Source: Temnopleurus reevesii
Taxonomy: Eukaryota; Echinodermata; Echinoidea; Temnopleuroida; Temnopleuridae
Length of the DNA stretch: 25,005 nt
Assembly: GCA_036244855.1 (NCBI GenBank)
Contig: BQKZ01006286.1
Location: 5,057-30,061, forward strand
Reading direction: 5' to 3'
This document shows positions 1 through 12,000 of this stretch, in pieces. The stretch's first letter is position 1. Each line of letters opens with the position of its first letter. The notes beneath the pieces are model-generated. The model had not been told where the DNA came from, did no database searches, and was given only the letters and a program-made list of their open reading frames with translations. Position numbers and translations under genes: made by a program.

Positions 1-244
1 GAATGTATTGTGTACAGCTGCAGAATTCCGTTCCACAACGCTCGAATCCATCCTGTTCGACATCGCAGAGATTCCCGTCGTAGGCCCCTTCAGCGGCGCG
101 TTTATCGTCGAATTGGGACATCAGAGGAAAGTCGAAGAGTTTGAAGGTACGACGGTTAATCTGCGGCATCAGGAAGTCGCCCCAGCCCGGACCTTCGGGG
201 CCCATCGGATACAGAACAGGGTCGTTGAACTTGGGGTTGCTGAT
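1..244 (-). CDS. Laccase exon 10 (partial): linker to C-terminal domain
   Basis: Acceptor AACTTCAG|ATC. It encodes [20 protein letters not shown], then [23 protein letters not shown] and a Cys-containing tail ending [12 protein letters not shown]. In laccases the FxxPLxSQ and CxC segments precede the C-terminal cupredoxin domain, so the gene continues beyond position 1. The open frame on the opposite strand here (8-274) is its shadow. Confidence 0.92.
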   Translation of the reverse strand, partial: MSNPKFNDPVLYPMGPEGPGWGDFLMPQINRRTFKLFDFPLMSQFDDKRAAEGAYDGNLCDVEQDGFERCGTEFCSCTQYI

Positions 245-3200
245 CTGAAGTTTGATGGAAAAAGAAAAGAATGATATGGGGTTTTGTCTGCTATGTTTCG
301 GATAAACGCTGGTGACAGAAATGTAAGAGACTCTGGTCACAAGATTTTACTCAAATGCTCTAACGAATAAACGACTCCCAAATGACCTAGCTCATATAGC
401 CAATCTACGACAACATTGGCAATCTGTAATGTAGGGATGTGATAACCTGTATGAAAGGGTTGCACTGCTTAAAGAACCTTGCAGAAGTTTCTGACAGGCT
501 TTCTGCATTGTGGAAAACGACTCGGCCCCATCTCTACCTATCAATGATTTATGCTGCTATCTGCAATAGTATGACAGCTGTAGCAATGGAGGTAATCCGC
601 CACTGCCTCATGTAACACAAAGAACAAGATCGTGACACTTGTAACACCATAGTTTGATAGACACATAGCATAATATTCTTTACTAATTCATCAAAAAGCC
701 TGCATAAAATCGGCCAGTTTACTAATATATTAAAATTTACGGAGGGTCCTTTCCAATGAACAAACATGAACCGATAAGAAATAATCCCTGACAATTGGAA
801 CATACTTGAAAACCGATTAATTTTACATGCATTACTTGTTGCTATGTCAGGCAAGTCTCGGGAAAGCTTCAGGGTCGTCAAGAATAACTATTGTGTATTC
901 AATTGCATCTATTTGTAAAATGGCCTATTACCAAATTGGCTACAGGGACCATGTAGTCCCTGAACAAAGTCTATGGGAGTCAACAGAATTCAGTATTCAA
1001 CGGGTTAAAGATTGTAATAGGTTACTTTACCGGATGCTGATCCACTGGAAGGTATACTCTGCGCATTGTTTTGTTTGTCCATGTTCGTGGTTCTGTGAAA
1101 GAAAAGCAACATAATTATATAAATCATGCTAATAATAATAATTTTTATTTACAAAAGGTAGACACTTTCAGCTGATAGCTGTTCTTCCAGCGAACCCTGC
1201 ATAACAAAGTTATTATTACCCTTCTACTTTCTTAAGTATCGAGCACCTGGAAATAGCGGCAGATTGTCCCATTTTAAAAAGTCTTTGGTATGACCCAGCC
1301 AGGGATTGAACCCACAATCTCCCGTTCACGGGACAGACGCTCTACCAATGAGCCACGCATGTCCTTGTCCAAATGGCTTCTCGAGCCATTTTCGGTTCTC
1401 AAATGAACTCTGGTTTGAAAGGCAAATTATTCTAAAGCCGATCTGTATGTCTTTCAAAAATCTTACAGAGTTTACGCATGTGGTACAGTCAAACATCTTT
1501 TAGCATCCGCGTTTGCCAGAATGTATAATATTCCTCTTTCATTAGAAACACACACTAATGAAATAAAATTTCTGGTTTGATTTATTAAAAACAATTGTTA
1601 ACATTTTCTTATTTGTTATTGAAAATTACTTTGACTGTAGCTCTTGAAGTAATAAATTATCTGCAGCGCCGCCTCTTCCAAAACTGATCTTTTTGAGAAC
1701 CTAGGTTGTTTCATAAAGCCGTGAGTAGATCTACGTATAAATCTACGACCGACTGGTGACCCTTTCGTCGCTGCGATTCAGCGCCAGAGGATATTATTAA
1801 GCGCGAGAAAGGGTCAATAGTCGTTCGTAGAGTCGTGCGTAAATCTAAGCACATCTATATGAAACACAACCCTGTGCGGGGTTTCACCAAGCTACGAAAG
1901 ACTGTAAGAACGCGTTTCCGCACGACTGGTATCAGTTCTAGTGCTGAATGATCAAGAACCTTACGTGTATTACACTCGTTAGCGTACTCCAGTCGTTTTT
2001 TTTATAATCGTGCGTAACTTTGGTGACTTGGTGAAACACCACGCAGAAGTCGCATGATACGTTTCTACCAACATGACCTGACTTACTCAGAGATCTCAGC
2101 TCATGAACAGTTGTAACAGTATCCGGGTCAGTGTAGCTAGTGCCCATGTCCTGATAGACCACACCTAGTCTGTCTGCCATCGGGTCAGTGACGGGGACGT
2201 CGTTGGTTGCACCCTGGTACCTAACCACGGCTAGTCCGACCAGTCCTGTGCCCTGTTTGTAACCTTTGGCCTTCAGCCAGTAGTTGCCGATTTCCTGCGA
2301 GGCGTTGAGGATGAAATCATACCTGAAGGGGGAAAGAAAATGAGTAGCAATGTATTCAGTTATGCTGAAACTCTAAGTTTCACTCACTGCGATCATAAAA
2401 CGTAATCCCCTAAACTACAACAGAACTTTGGTGACGTTAACTCTGAGATGTTGCTAACAAACTGCAACGTTAATGAAATTGCTATAGAAAAAGGGCACAT
2501 TGCACCGGTAACCCGACGATAACTTGCATTCAGGATACCGGTAATATATTGCTGCATAACACATACAAGCCTCTTTTTTCATGCGTCTTATGTATCTATG
2601 TTCGTGCTGGAGCGTAAGTCGCCATCATAAGAGGCCCCTAAATACTATAAACGTGCTACGAAGTGTGTCGTGGTTAACTAAACTTCGAGGAAACCTCGAC
2701 GAAACTTTGTTCATAGCTAACACTCCGCGAGAGCATTCCCATGATCTTGACGATACTTTGATCACAATCTAAATCTATTAGTTTGACTTTTTTCGATTGT
2801 AGGTATTTGGAAAGCATGGTAACTGGGGCTGTGTTTTAAAGTACTGTGCGTAGATCTATGCACGATTGTACGAAAAACTGGCGATCTTTCATCACATTCA
2901 ATGATAGCCTCTGTCGCTGAATCGCTTTTGAGAAAGGATCATCAGTCGTTCGTACAGTCGTTCGTAAGTCTACGCACAGCTTTATGAAACAGAACCCAGA
3001 TATGATGTCACCAGAGTCGTAAACAGTGAGGAAGGTATGATGATCCATAAATTTGTTAAAGGCTATTTTGATTCTGCTCTTTTTGTCTGTCAAACAACGT
3101 AACCTGAAAATGAATTTACCTTTCTCCGCCAAATACAAAGAAAGCGTCGACTTCCAGAGGCTCAAAGTCATCTCCATCTGTCGAGATCAGTGTGACGTTG

Positions 3201-6103
3201 TGACCTTCGACCCATACCTTCATCGGGAAGTTGGCTACAGCAGTGCTGATGACCCGGAAACGATACCGTTTGCCCTGCAGGGATTAAAATGTCCCTTGTT
3301 ATTTCATCATCATTTATTGATAAATGGGAAAGCTCGCATGGCCCCGTAGGGAAAAGCACTCCTATCTGGCGATCGGACTATTTATATCAACGTTCAAAAT
3401 AATCTCAATTTGGCGAGATCAGTGTAATGTTGTGACCCTCGAACCATACCTTCATCGGAAAGTTGGCTACAGCAGTACTGATGACCCGGAAACGATACCG
3501 TTTGCCATGTAGGGATTAAACCATTCTTATTTTCATCATCATTATTATCATGACGTATAAGAGAGCTTGCATATCTACGATTTGCTGCGTTTAGTTGCAT
3601 CATAATAGCTCTGATATGTGAGATCAGCATCAGTGAGTAAAGAGTAGTAATGTCAAAGTTTGAAGTTTCAAGGTTCGAAGTTACGTAAATGTACTTAGCA
3701 AACACACAGCGTATTGCGTGTTTGCTGCCCTCTATGTTCGTTGGTTCCAGTCGTTCAGTAACGTGGCATATTCATCTTCTTAGCCCAAGGAGACTTGAAT
3801 CTTGTTGATTCGTGCGACATCCGCATATTGTATTAAATGTCGCCGCAGGTGTATAATTTAGCCCCTCACATTATACAACTGCGGCGACATCTCGTAAAAT
3901 ATGAGAATGTCGCACAAGAAGTCTCCAGCAGTCATAGCATTTAAACACGCCATCTCTCTAGTCACCTATTCAGAGGCGCGAGACAAATTATCTAATATTA
4001 TTATGAATAAAATCCTGCCGGTACTTATTCATCTCAACTGGGTTTAGTGCAGCGCAATGCGGATGACAATCTGAAGGAAATTGACGCCATGGGTGAGCTT
4101 CGAACCTACGACCCTCGGGTGGAAAGGCAAGAGGCAGAACCACTACACCAAGACGCCTCCTCATTGAGGATAATGTTCTGAAAGAGTAACTGGCGTTAAA
4201 GTATTTCTTACCTTCTCGACTTCATAGATCTCCCTGGGCGTGGTCGCCGATGTCGACGCATCAACTCCGAAGACAGCGAACGATCCCTTTCCATTGACGA
4301 GTATAGACTGAGGCTCGTCGTCGCCTCCCCTGAAGTTGCCGTTGAGGTAGATGCCGACATTGTCAGAATGCACCCAGTCACTCAGAACGACCTTATGCTC
4401 AGGGATGTCGTGGTCGTAAAGAACAGCATGTGCATTGACCTGGATAGCAAACATAAAGGCTGACTCACACATTTGCATTTTATCCTGCGTTGGCCTAACG
4501 TTGTTTTTAATTAAAAATGGTCCCTGAGCACACAGTATACGCGGGTCAGATGATGGACTGGATCACTCAGGGAAAGTCCACCATGTGACCCCGATCGTCT
4601 TTGTGCGTCCACGGAGCGTTTTCAAACTGCTTTAATCTTTAAAAGTTATGGGCCGATGCAGGCTAAAAGAGAGCAATTTGTCAGTCTGGTTAAAAAACGA
4701 AATGAACAACAATGACTATATAAAAATTAATTGCTTCGGATTAGCGATATCACCTACTCCTACGACGCGATTTCACCTGAGTCAACAGCAGTTCAGCAAC
4801 GACTATACAGAGTCGTTACTTTGTGGACCTTTGTGGATTTCTAAGCTTTCGTATACATTTTCAAAGCGCCCTCTGTTAGCTGTGGTCGTTCCTCTTTAAA
4901 GGGTTTCTGAGGACAAGAGTGATACTATGCTAATTGTATACACAAAATCAAATTACCTTTACATCCCATGAAATGACGTTTAGTTGTTAAAATATTGAAT
5001 TTCAAGAATCACATGTTTCTCTTACCAATTCAAAATCCGACTTCTAAGAAGATTAGGTCACACTGTTAAGAAATAGGGACGTGCACAAAAAAAAACCACA
5101 CACACATGGAGCCAAACTCTGAGTTAGGTTCCATGCATCGATTACGAGGGAGACGTTTATTTGCTTTTAACTCCTTAAGGAGTAATCCATTAATGTCTCG
5201 TATAATTATTTCGGTTATATTATTTTGTGTACTTCAGTTGTATACAAATAAGGTTTTTTTTTTTTTAATCGGAAAACCTTTGAAGGGGAAACCAACCCTT
5301 AAAATTATATTGCTTTCATCATATGACGAAAAATCCCATGAACAAAGCGTGAAAATTTGAGCAAAATCGGACAACGGTTCAAAAGCCACAGAGATATGAC
5401 GATTCCTACCGCTTACAGGGATCCGCGCGATCGGCAAACTCGACGGAATCTGTGACGTCATGTCGGAAAACTCCTCGTTCACTCTGTTCACAAAACTTCA
5501 CATTTCCTCTTTTTTTTCGTGGAAAAGTCACCAAAATTCAAATTTTCGGTTGGGGTATAGCTTTTCTGCATGTATTTTGAAAAGATTCATGCTGAAACCT
5601 TATTCTAAATTTTCACATTGATCAATTTTCAAATATTCTATATACAAAGTGAATGAGGAGTTGTCTGACATGACGTCGCAGATTCCATCGGTGTTGCCGA
5701 TCGCATGGATCTCCATCAGCAGTAGGGATCGTTATATCTCCGTGACTTTGAAAATTCATAGCTCTTGAACGGGTTGTCCGATTTTGCTCAAATTTTCACA
5801 GTTTGTTCATCTGCTTTTTCCTCGTGCTATGAGAACATGACGATACCAGGGATGAGTTCCCCTTTAAAGCATTCTTTCTCAACATTGAGCATACCTCTTT
5901 AGATTTCCTAACAATAAGAGCACCAAATAGCCCATCCGCTCGCTGCATTCCCGTGTGGGCGTGCCAAAAGTGGGTGCCTGGATGATCAGCCGTGAAGTTA
6001 TACCTTCGAAATAAAATAAAAAATCATGGGACTTGTAATAGTAATACTGATATTATCATAATCATTGCCATCATAATCGTCATCATGGTTACCATCGTTG
6101 TCG

Positions 6104-6137
<34 letters not shown>

Positions 6138-7239
6138 CGGCTCGCTGCATTCCCGTGTGGGCGTGCCAAAAGTGCGTGCCTGGGTGATCGGCTGTGAAGT
6201 TATGCCTTAGAAATAAAACAAAAGTCGTGTGAATCGATGCAAGGAATACTGATATCATCATAATCATTGTTATCATTATCATCATCATCATTATCATCGT
6301 GGTCGCCATGATGATGATGATGATCATAGGCTCGCTGCATTCCCGTGTGGGCGTGCCAGAAGTGGATGCCTGGATGATCGGCAGTAAAGTTATACCTTAG
6401 GAATAAAAGAAAATTAGTGGAATCATAAAAATAATGCCGATATCATCATCAGCATCATCATCATCATCATTGTTATCATCATTATCGTCATCATTATCAT
6501 CATTGTTGTCGTCATGATGATGATCATCATCATCATCATCAGCTCGCTGCATTCCGTTGTGCGTGTGACAGAAGTGGGTGCCTGGGTGATCGGCAGTGAA
6601 TTAATACCTTAGAAATAAAGCAAAAATCGTGGCAATCGTAATAGTATTACTTATATTATCATAATCATTACCACCATTATCGTCATCATGATTATCATCG
6701 TTGTCGTCATGATGATGATGATCATCATCATCAGCTCGCTGCATTCCGGTGTGGGCGTGCAAAAAGTGCGTGCCTGGGTGGTCGGCCGTGAAGTTATACC
6801 TTAGAAGTAAAACAAAAGTCGTGGGAATCGTAATAATACTGACATCATCATCATTGCCATCATCATCATAATCATCATCATCATCATCGGCTCGCTGCAT
6901 TCCGGTATGTGCATGCCAACAGTGAGTGCCTGGACGATCGGCTGTGAAGTTATACCTTAGGAATAAAGGTAATGTAGTGGAATCATAAAGATAATGCTGA
7001 TATCATCATCATCATCATTATCGTCATCATGATTATCATCGTCGTCGTCATGATGATGATCATCATCAGCTCGCTGCATTCCCGTGTGGGCGTGCAAAAA
7101 GTGCATGCCGGGATGATCGGCTGTGAAATTATACCTTAGAAATAAAACAAAAGTCGTGTGAATCGATGCAAGGAATACTGATATCATCATAATCATTGCC
7201 ATCATTATCATCATCATTATTATCCTCGTCGTCGTCGTC

Positions 7240-7275
<36 letters not shown>

Positions 7276-8989
7276 ACTTATTACGTCCAGGTACTGGGCC
7301 TAAAAGTCAGTTTCTGTTTGTCTTCCGTTCTAAGCGCCTAGAGACTTTCCTGGAGCAAATGATACATTCGTATTTGTTATTACTTTTTTTTTGTTATTAT
7401 CAACGTTATTACCGTTAAAATCAAGGTAAAGGGAGCGTTAATTAGCTGACAGGGCGGCGCTAACCAGATTTCCCGTAGACCATTGTTTTTTTTTTTAGGG
7501 GGGATTTGTTTGTCAGATGGGACTGAGAGGGGATGGGGGGGGGGGGGGGGGGGGATGCGCACTATGGGTTTGTTCAATTCCGTTTATTAAAAAGACTCGT
7601 CATTTTTATTTCTAGTTAGGTTGTATTGAATAAGAAAAGGAGGGGGAGTAGGATACTAAAATCGACAAGCGGTCATCCGTCTGATTCTCGGTACATCAAT
7701 GCCTACTTACGAGGCAGTTCGACCCAATCATGCATCGACAATCTGGAGCTATAGCTCATTATTATTTTGGCCTTTGTGAAGTTAGTTTCAATGGACGATT
7801 TGACGTGGGCTGATCTACATAACGAGCAACATACCCTAATTATAAGGTCATTGATATTACCAGCATCTAGTTCGTTATCTTTTCTGATATTTAAGCTTTT
7901 CATTGAGTCTTGAAAGTTGATTAGATCGGATACAATTTCGAATAAGTCAAGGTCTGGTCCTCGATTGACGTCCTTTGTTGTTAAAGTAGAAAAAGTACAC
8001 GTAAACTGTATCGCACAAGACCATAGGGAGTTTGTATCCATATGGGGTGTTTCTCAAAAGTTGCAATTGATCGCAAGTTGCAATTGATCGGAACGCGCCA
8101 ATCGAAATCACTGTTTCATGCGCGTCTTGTTAATGCGCATAACGTGCTCGAATGAAAATGCGCGTTACAATGTTGAAAGTTGCACTTGATTTGCAGTTGA
8201 TTTTGAGCAACACTCCCATGTTTAGACAATGCGTGAATTGGAAATAGCATAAACTAAAGGCTGACTAACACATTTGTGTTTATATCCGACATCTGCCGAG
8301 CGTCCAGGACGCGCCATGAAAGCAGAAATACGACGAAGAGTCGCTTGACCGACGTCTGAGGTGCTCGTCTACCTCTTGACGTACACATGCGAAGCGTCAG
8401 CCAAGTATCTTTCCTCAGCATTTCTGCGTCCACGCAACGTTTCGTTATTTCTTTATTATTTTTTTCAATACTTTAGCCCTCACAACAAGATATTGGTATC
8501 ATGAGGGATCCTGTATGATAAAAAAAAAAATCATGAACATTTGGGCAAAGGGGAAGGTGGGCTTCAAGGGGGAGGAGAAAGGGGGAAGGGGGAAGGGGAG
8601 GGAAAGGGGGAAGGGGAGGGATGGGTTTCACTCACCTGAATGTAGTGTGTGCCGTGATGGGACATTGTGTTATCATAAACACCCCGTCCATGTATTGGTT
8701 TCCCTTCTGGTAGATACCGTGCCAGTGTATGGTGATCGCCTCGCCGTTGTTCATGTGGTTGACGGCGTTGACGATGACCTCATCTCCTTCACAGACCTGC
8801 AATATGGTAAAGCCCCGGTCACATAAATACCCGAAAGTAACACGATTAAACATGACTTCTTGATCAGTTCACAGTTATTTAGCTGCATCTGAACAAAGAG
8901 TCGTATTGAATCTTGTGACTTCCGGGACTGTATGTGACTGGGACATTAAAGGTATTAAGAACATCAAAACACCCCAGGCGCGCAGAATT

Positions 8990-9021
<32 letters not shown>

Positions 9022-12000
9022 CGTCACCATCATCACCATCATTGTCGCCGTCATCAACATTATTGGGTTCTCGAAATTGGTGGATGGAAACTTGTTTTCT
9101 TGATTTAATGACATGGGGTCGACTGATGTGGGCATCATCTAATGCTTATTAAATGGTCATTAGATCATCATTATCAGAATAACCATCATCACAATCACCA
9201 GACCCACCAATATCATCATCACCACCACCAACATCACCATCACCATCACCATCACCACCACCACCACCACCACCATCACCAACACCACCACCATCACCAT
9301 TACCACCACCGCCACCACCATCATCATCCTCATCATCATCATCAGCTACAATACCATTACTTGTATGATTCTTATGACAAAATATCATTCTCGCCTCTAT
9401 AGAAGGTCCAGGTAGAGTCCTGTTCGCCACCACAATTGGTCTCGCTACCCCATCAGCCGGAACACAATGCTCTCGATTGCAGTCTGCAGCGGTGCAAGGG
9501 CAGTCGTAACAAGCCTTAGTCATCGTGTAATACCACTCCACGACGAACGTATACTCGCATTGCATCGGCGCAGAATTGGTGCAGTCTCGCAAACATGGAT
9601 GGGCTGCCTTTTCTAGATTATCATCATGAAAATGAATATCAAATTATTTTAGGTGATATGATTACAATCATGTTATATGATGAAAGAGTAGTAGGGAGAG
9701 AGAAAGAGCTAAACCCAGGCACGAGGAAACAAATTAAATTGTAGATTGATCAACATAAAGACGCGTTATACCTCAAGGACTTTAACTAGGTCCGTTTTTA
9801 TTATTTTTCTTTTTGCACATACTGGTCATGCTAGTGGATTCTCATACACTTTACTAAGTACATGTAATCTAAGCTACAAGTGAAATGACCAATGACTGAA
9901 AGTAACATTAGATATATGGACATTGTGCAATATATTTTTGTCGCTGGAAAACGACCATGTATACACAGGTCTGATAGTCTGAATCTAGGTTAAAGGATTG
10001 CACATTTTCACACTCGAGTCTGAAACAAAGAACGGATATTTGAATGTCCGTGACATAACCGCCATGCTGAAGTAACATTTTCAATATGAACATTTTCAAT
10101 CACGTTGTAGACATAATTTTCCTAATATTGTTCCTAGCGCGACTTCAAGGTTGTCACTTTTGCCAAGTTTAGAGCATATTTGCAGAATTAATCATTAACT
10201 TACTTTTGTGCTAAAGATTGAATAAACCAAAACAAATTCTTTCGGATAAATTCACATAGAACCTTCCAAATTGTATAAGTGGATAGTAATAAACAAACAA
10301 GGAAAACATCCTTTGAAATATTTTTGCATTTATTACATTATTTCGTTACGTTTGTGTTACTTTTTCATGACTCCGAGTCATTAAGAAATACAGTTTTGTT
10401 TCCGGAACATTCGTATTGATTTGTATTCATTATAAACATCGCAAACTTCAAACATGTCAAATGGTGTTAAAGGGGAAGCAATCCCTAGAATTATTGTGCT
10501 TTCATTTAATGAACAAAAATCAGATGACCAAACTCCTCATTCACTTTGTACATAGATTTTTTTCAAATCGATTAATGTAAAATTTAGAGTAAGGCTGCAA
10601 CGTCATTCTTCTTAAAAACACATGTATAATCAATACAGAAATACTAAACCCCAACCGAAAAATGACATTTTGTTGACTTTTTGGAAAAAGAGAAGAAAAT
10701 GTGAAATTTTGTATACAGAGTGAATGAGGAGTTGTTCGACATGACGTCACATATTCTATCGAATTTGCCGATCGCACGGATGCCCATGAGCGGTAGTGAT
10801 CGTCATATCACTGTGACTTTGAAAATTCATAACATTTGAACGGGATATGTCCGATTTTGCTCATATTTTCAGAATTTCAGAATCTGATTTTTCCTCATTC
10901 AATGAGAGCACGATAATTCCAGGGGTTGGTTTCCCTTTAATTAAAAATATGCTTACCAGGTGATTTCATGAAGTTGTTGACGTTCATCTCAGGCGGCTCT
11001 AACGTTCTGTTCCGCAAACAATTCGGATCTGGAAAAAAAATTATTATTTATTTATCTATTTATTATTTATTTATCTATTGATCAATATTTTAGCAGGATG
11101 CCCTCACAACAAGATGTTGGTATCACGAGGGGCCCTGCATGATAAATATAATAGTAGGAATTAATGGCATCATCTACAATACGACTTTATCTCCATTTAG
11201 ATATAAATCAAGGATATATGTGAGCCTATTAAAGGCCCGGGTCACAAAGAAGCTCGGAGGCAACAAGATCGAACACGACTCTTTGTTCAGTTAACAGTTT
11301 ACTGCATCAGAACAAGTAGTCGTGTTGAATCGTGTTCAGTCGGGGCTTATATGTGACTGTAGCCTTAAGCCCCGGTCGCATAGGACCCCGGAAGCAACAC
11401 GATTCACCCTGACTCGTTGTTCTGAGGCAGTTAACTGTGAATTAACAAAAAGTCAGGGTGAATCGTGTTGCTTCCGGGGTCCTATGTGACCGGGCTTTAA
11501 AACGAAATGAACATAATGCTGGAATGGGAAAGGTTGAACTTTACAATATTGTCCATGGTCACATTAGCCAAAGAGTAATGGTAGAAAAAAGCAATTACAT
11601 TTCATTTTAACGTATTCTTTAATAGAATTAGCACGCACATGAATGCTATGTCGGGATTTCATTGTTCTCTTGCAAAACTACCCTTTTAACAACCCTTACT
11701 TGGTGAAAACACTGACAATATTTACTTCACTCTGTCTCTCACCCCCCTAAACCAAACCAAACCAAACCAAATCACCCCCCCCCCAAAAAAAAAAATAAAA
11801 CCGCACAGGGTCCAAAGAGCTCTTCAACTTCTCTGTCACTAAGAACATACAGGTTTTACCCCTCTTTCCCTTCTCCATATTTGCCCCATTTCGAGGAACT
11901 CAAATATGCTAATCGCCATGATGAGCACACAGTTGTTATTTTGTACACCATATCTAGGTACCCAAACATAATCAGATCATGGCGGGATTGATAGCCTCTG

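Larger units (their letters stand above)
6130..7271 (-). repeat. Tandem array of six partial copies of laccase exon 5, each with acceptor and GAT/ATC microsatellite
   Basis: Reading the minus strand, six units precede the complete exon. Each has an intron end (…TTTATTT[C]CTAAG or similar), an acceptor AG, about 65-75 nt of the 5' part of exon 5 ([10 protein letters not shown] … [10 protein letters not shown] or close), and then GAT/ATC triplets instead of the rest of the exon. Fragments start at 7134, 6955, 6799, 6607, 6395 and 6205; the true exon starts at 6003. Spacings are 179, 156, 192, 212, 190 and 202 nt. The highest-coordinate flank (7140-7271) has the microsatellite and intron part but no exon fragment before it. 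None of the copies contains the GLFGALIV part or its donor. Confidence 0.93.

Noticed and set aside
549..881. Minus-strand 110-codon open frame as a missing laccase exon
   Set aside because: No laccase motifs and no suitable splice sites; the missing phase is supplied by the 62-nt exon at 1031-1092.
1296..1362. tRNA gene on minus
   Set aside because: A and B boxes are present, but the arms do not pair into a cloverleaf and the unit continues into a SINE body with an AT-rich triplet tail.
4085..4160. tRNA gene on minus
   Set aside because: tRNA-like head only; the following sequence recurs in other SINE copies in the window.
5930..7271. Mutually exclusive alternative copies of exon 5
   Set aside because: The upstream copies lack the 3' part of the exon and a donor, and one has a stop, so none can replace the complete exon.
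5992..7277. CRISPR-like array because of regular spacing
   Set aside because: The unit is eukaryotic exon plus intron with microsatellite, spacing 156-212 nt, not short repeats with unique spacers.
9142..9402. Open frame for a poly-histidine protein on plus, and Asp/Gly or Met/Val-rich frames on minus
   Set aside because: They are translations of the CAC/CAT microsatellite in intron 3 of the laccase gene; no start context or splice support.
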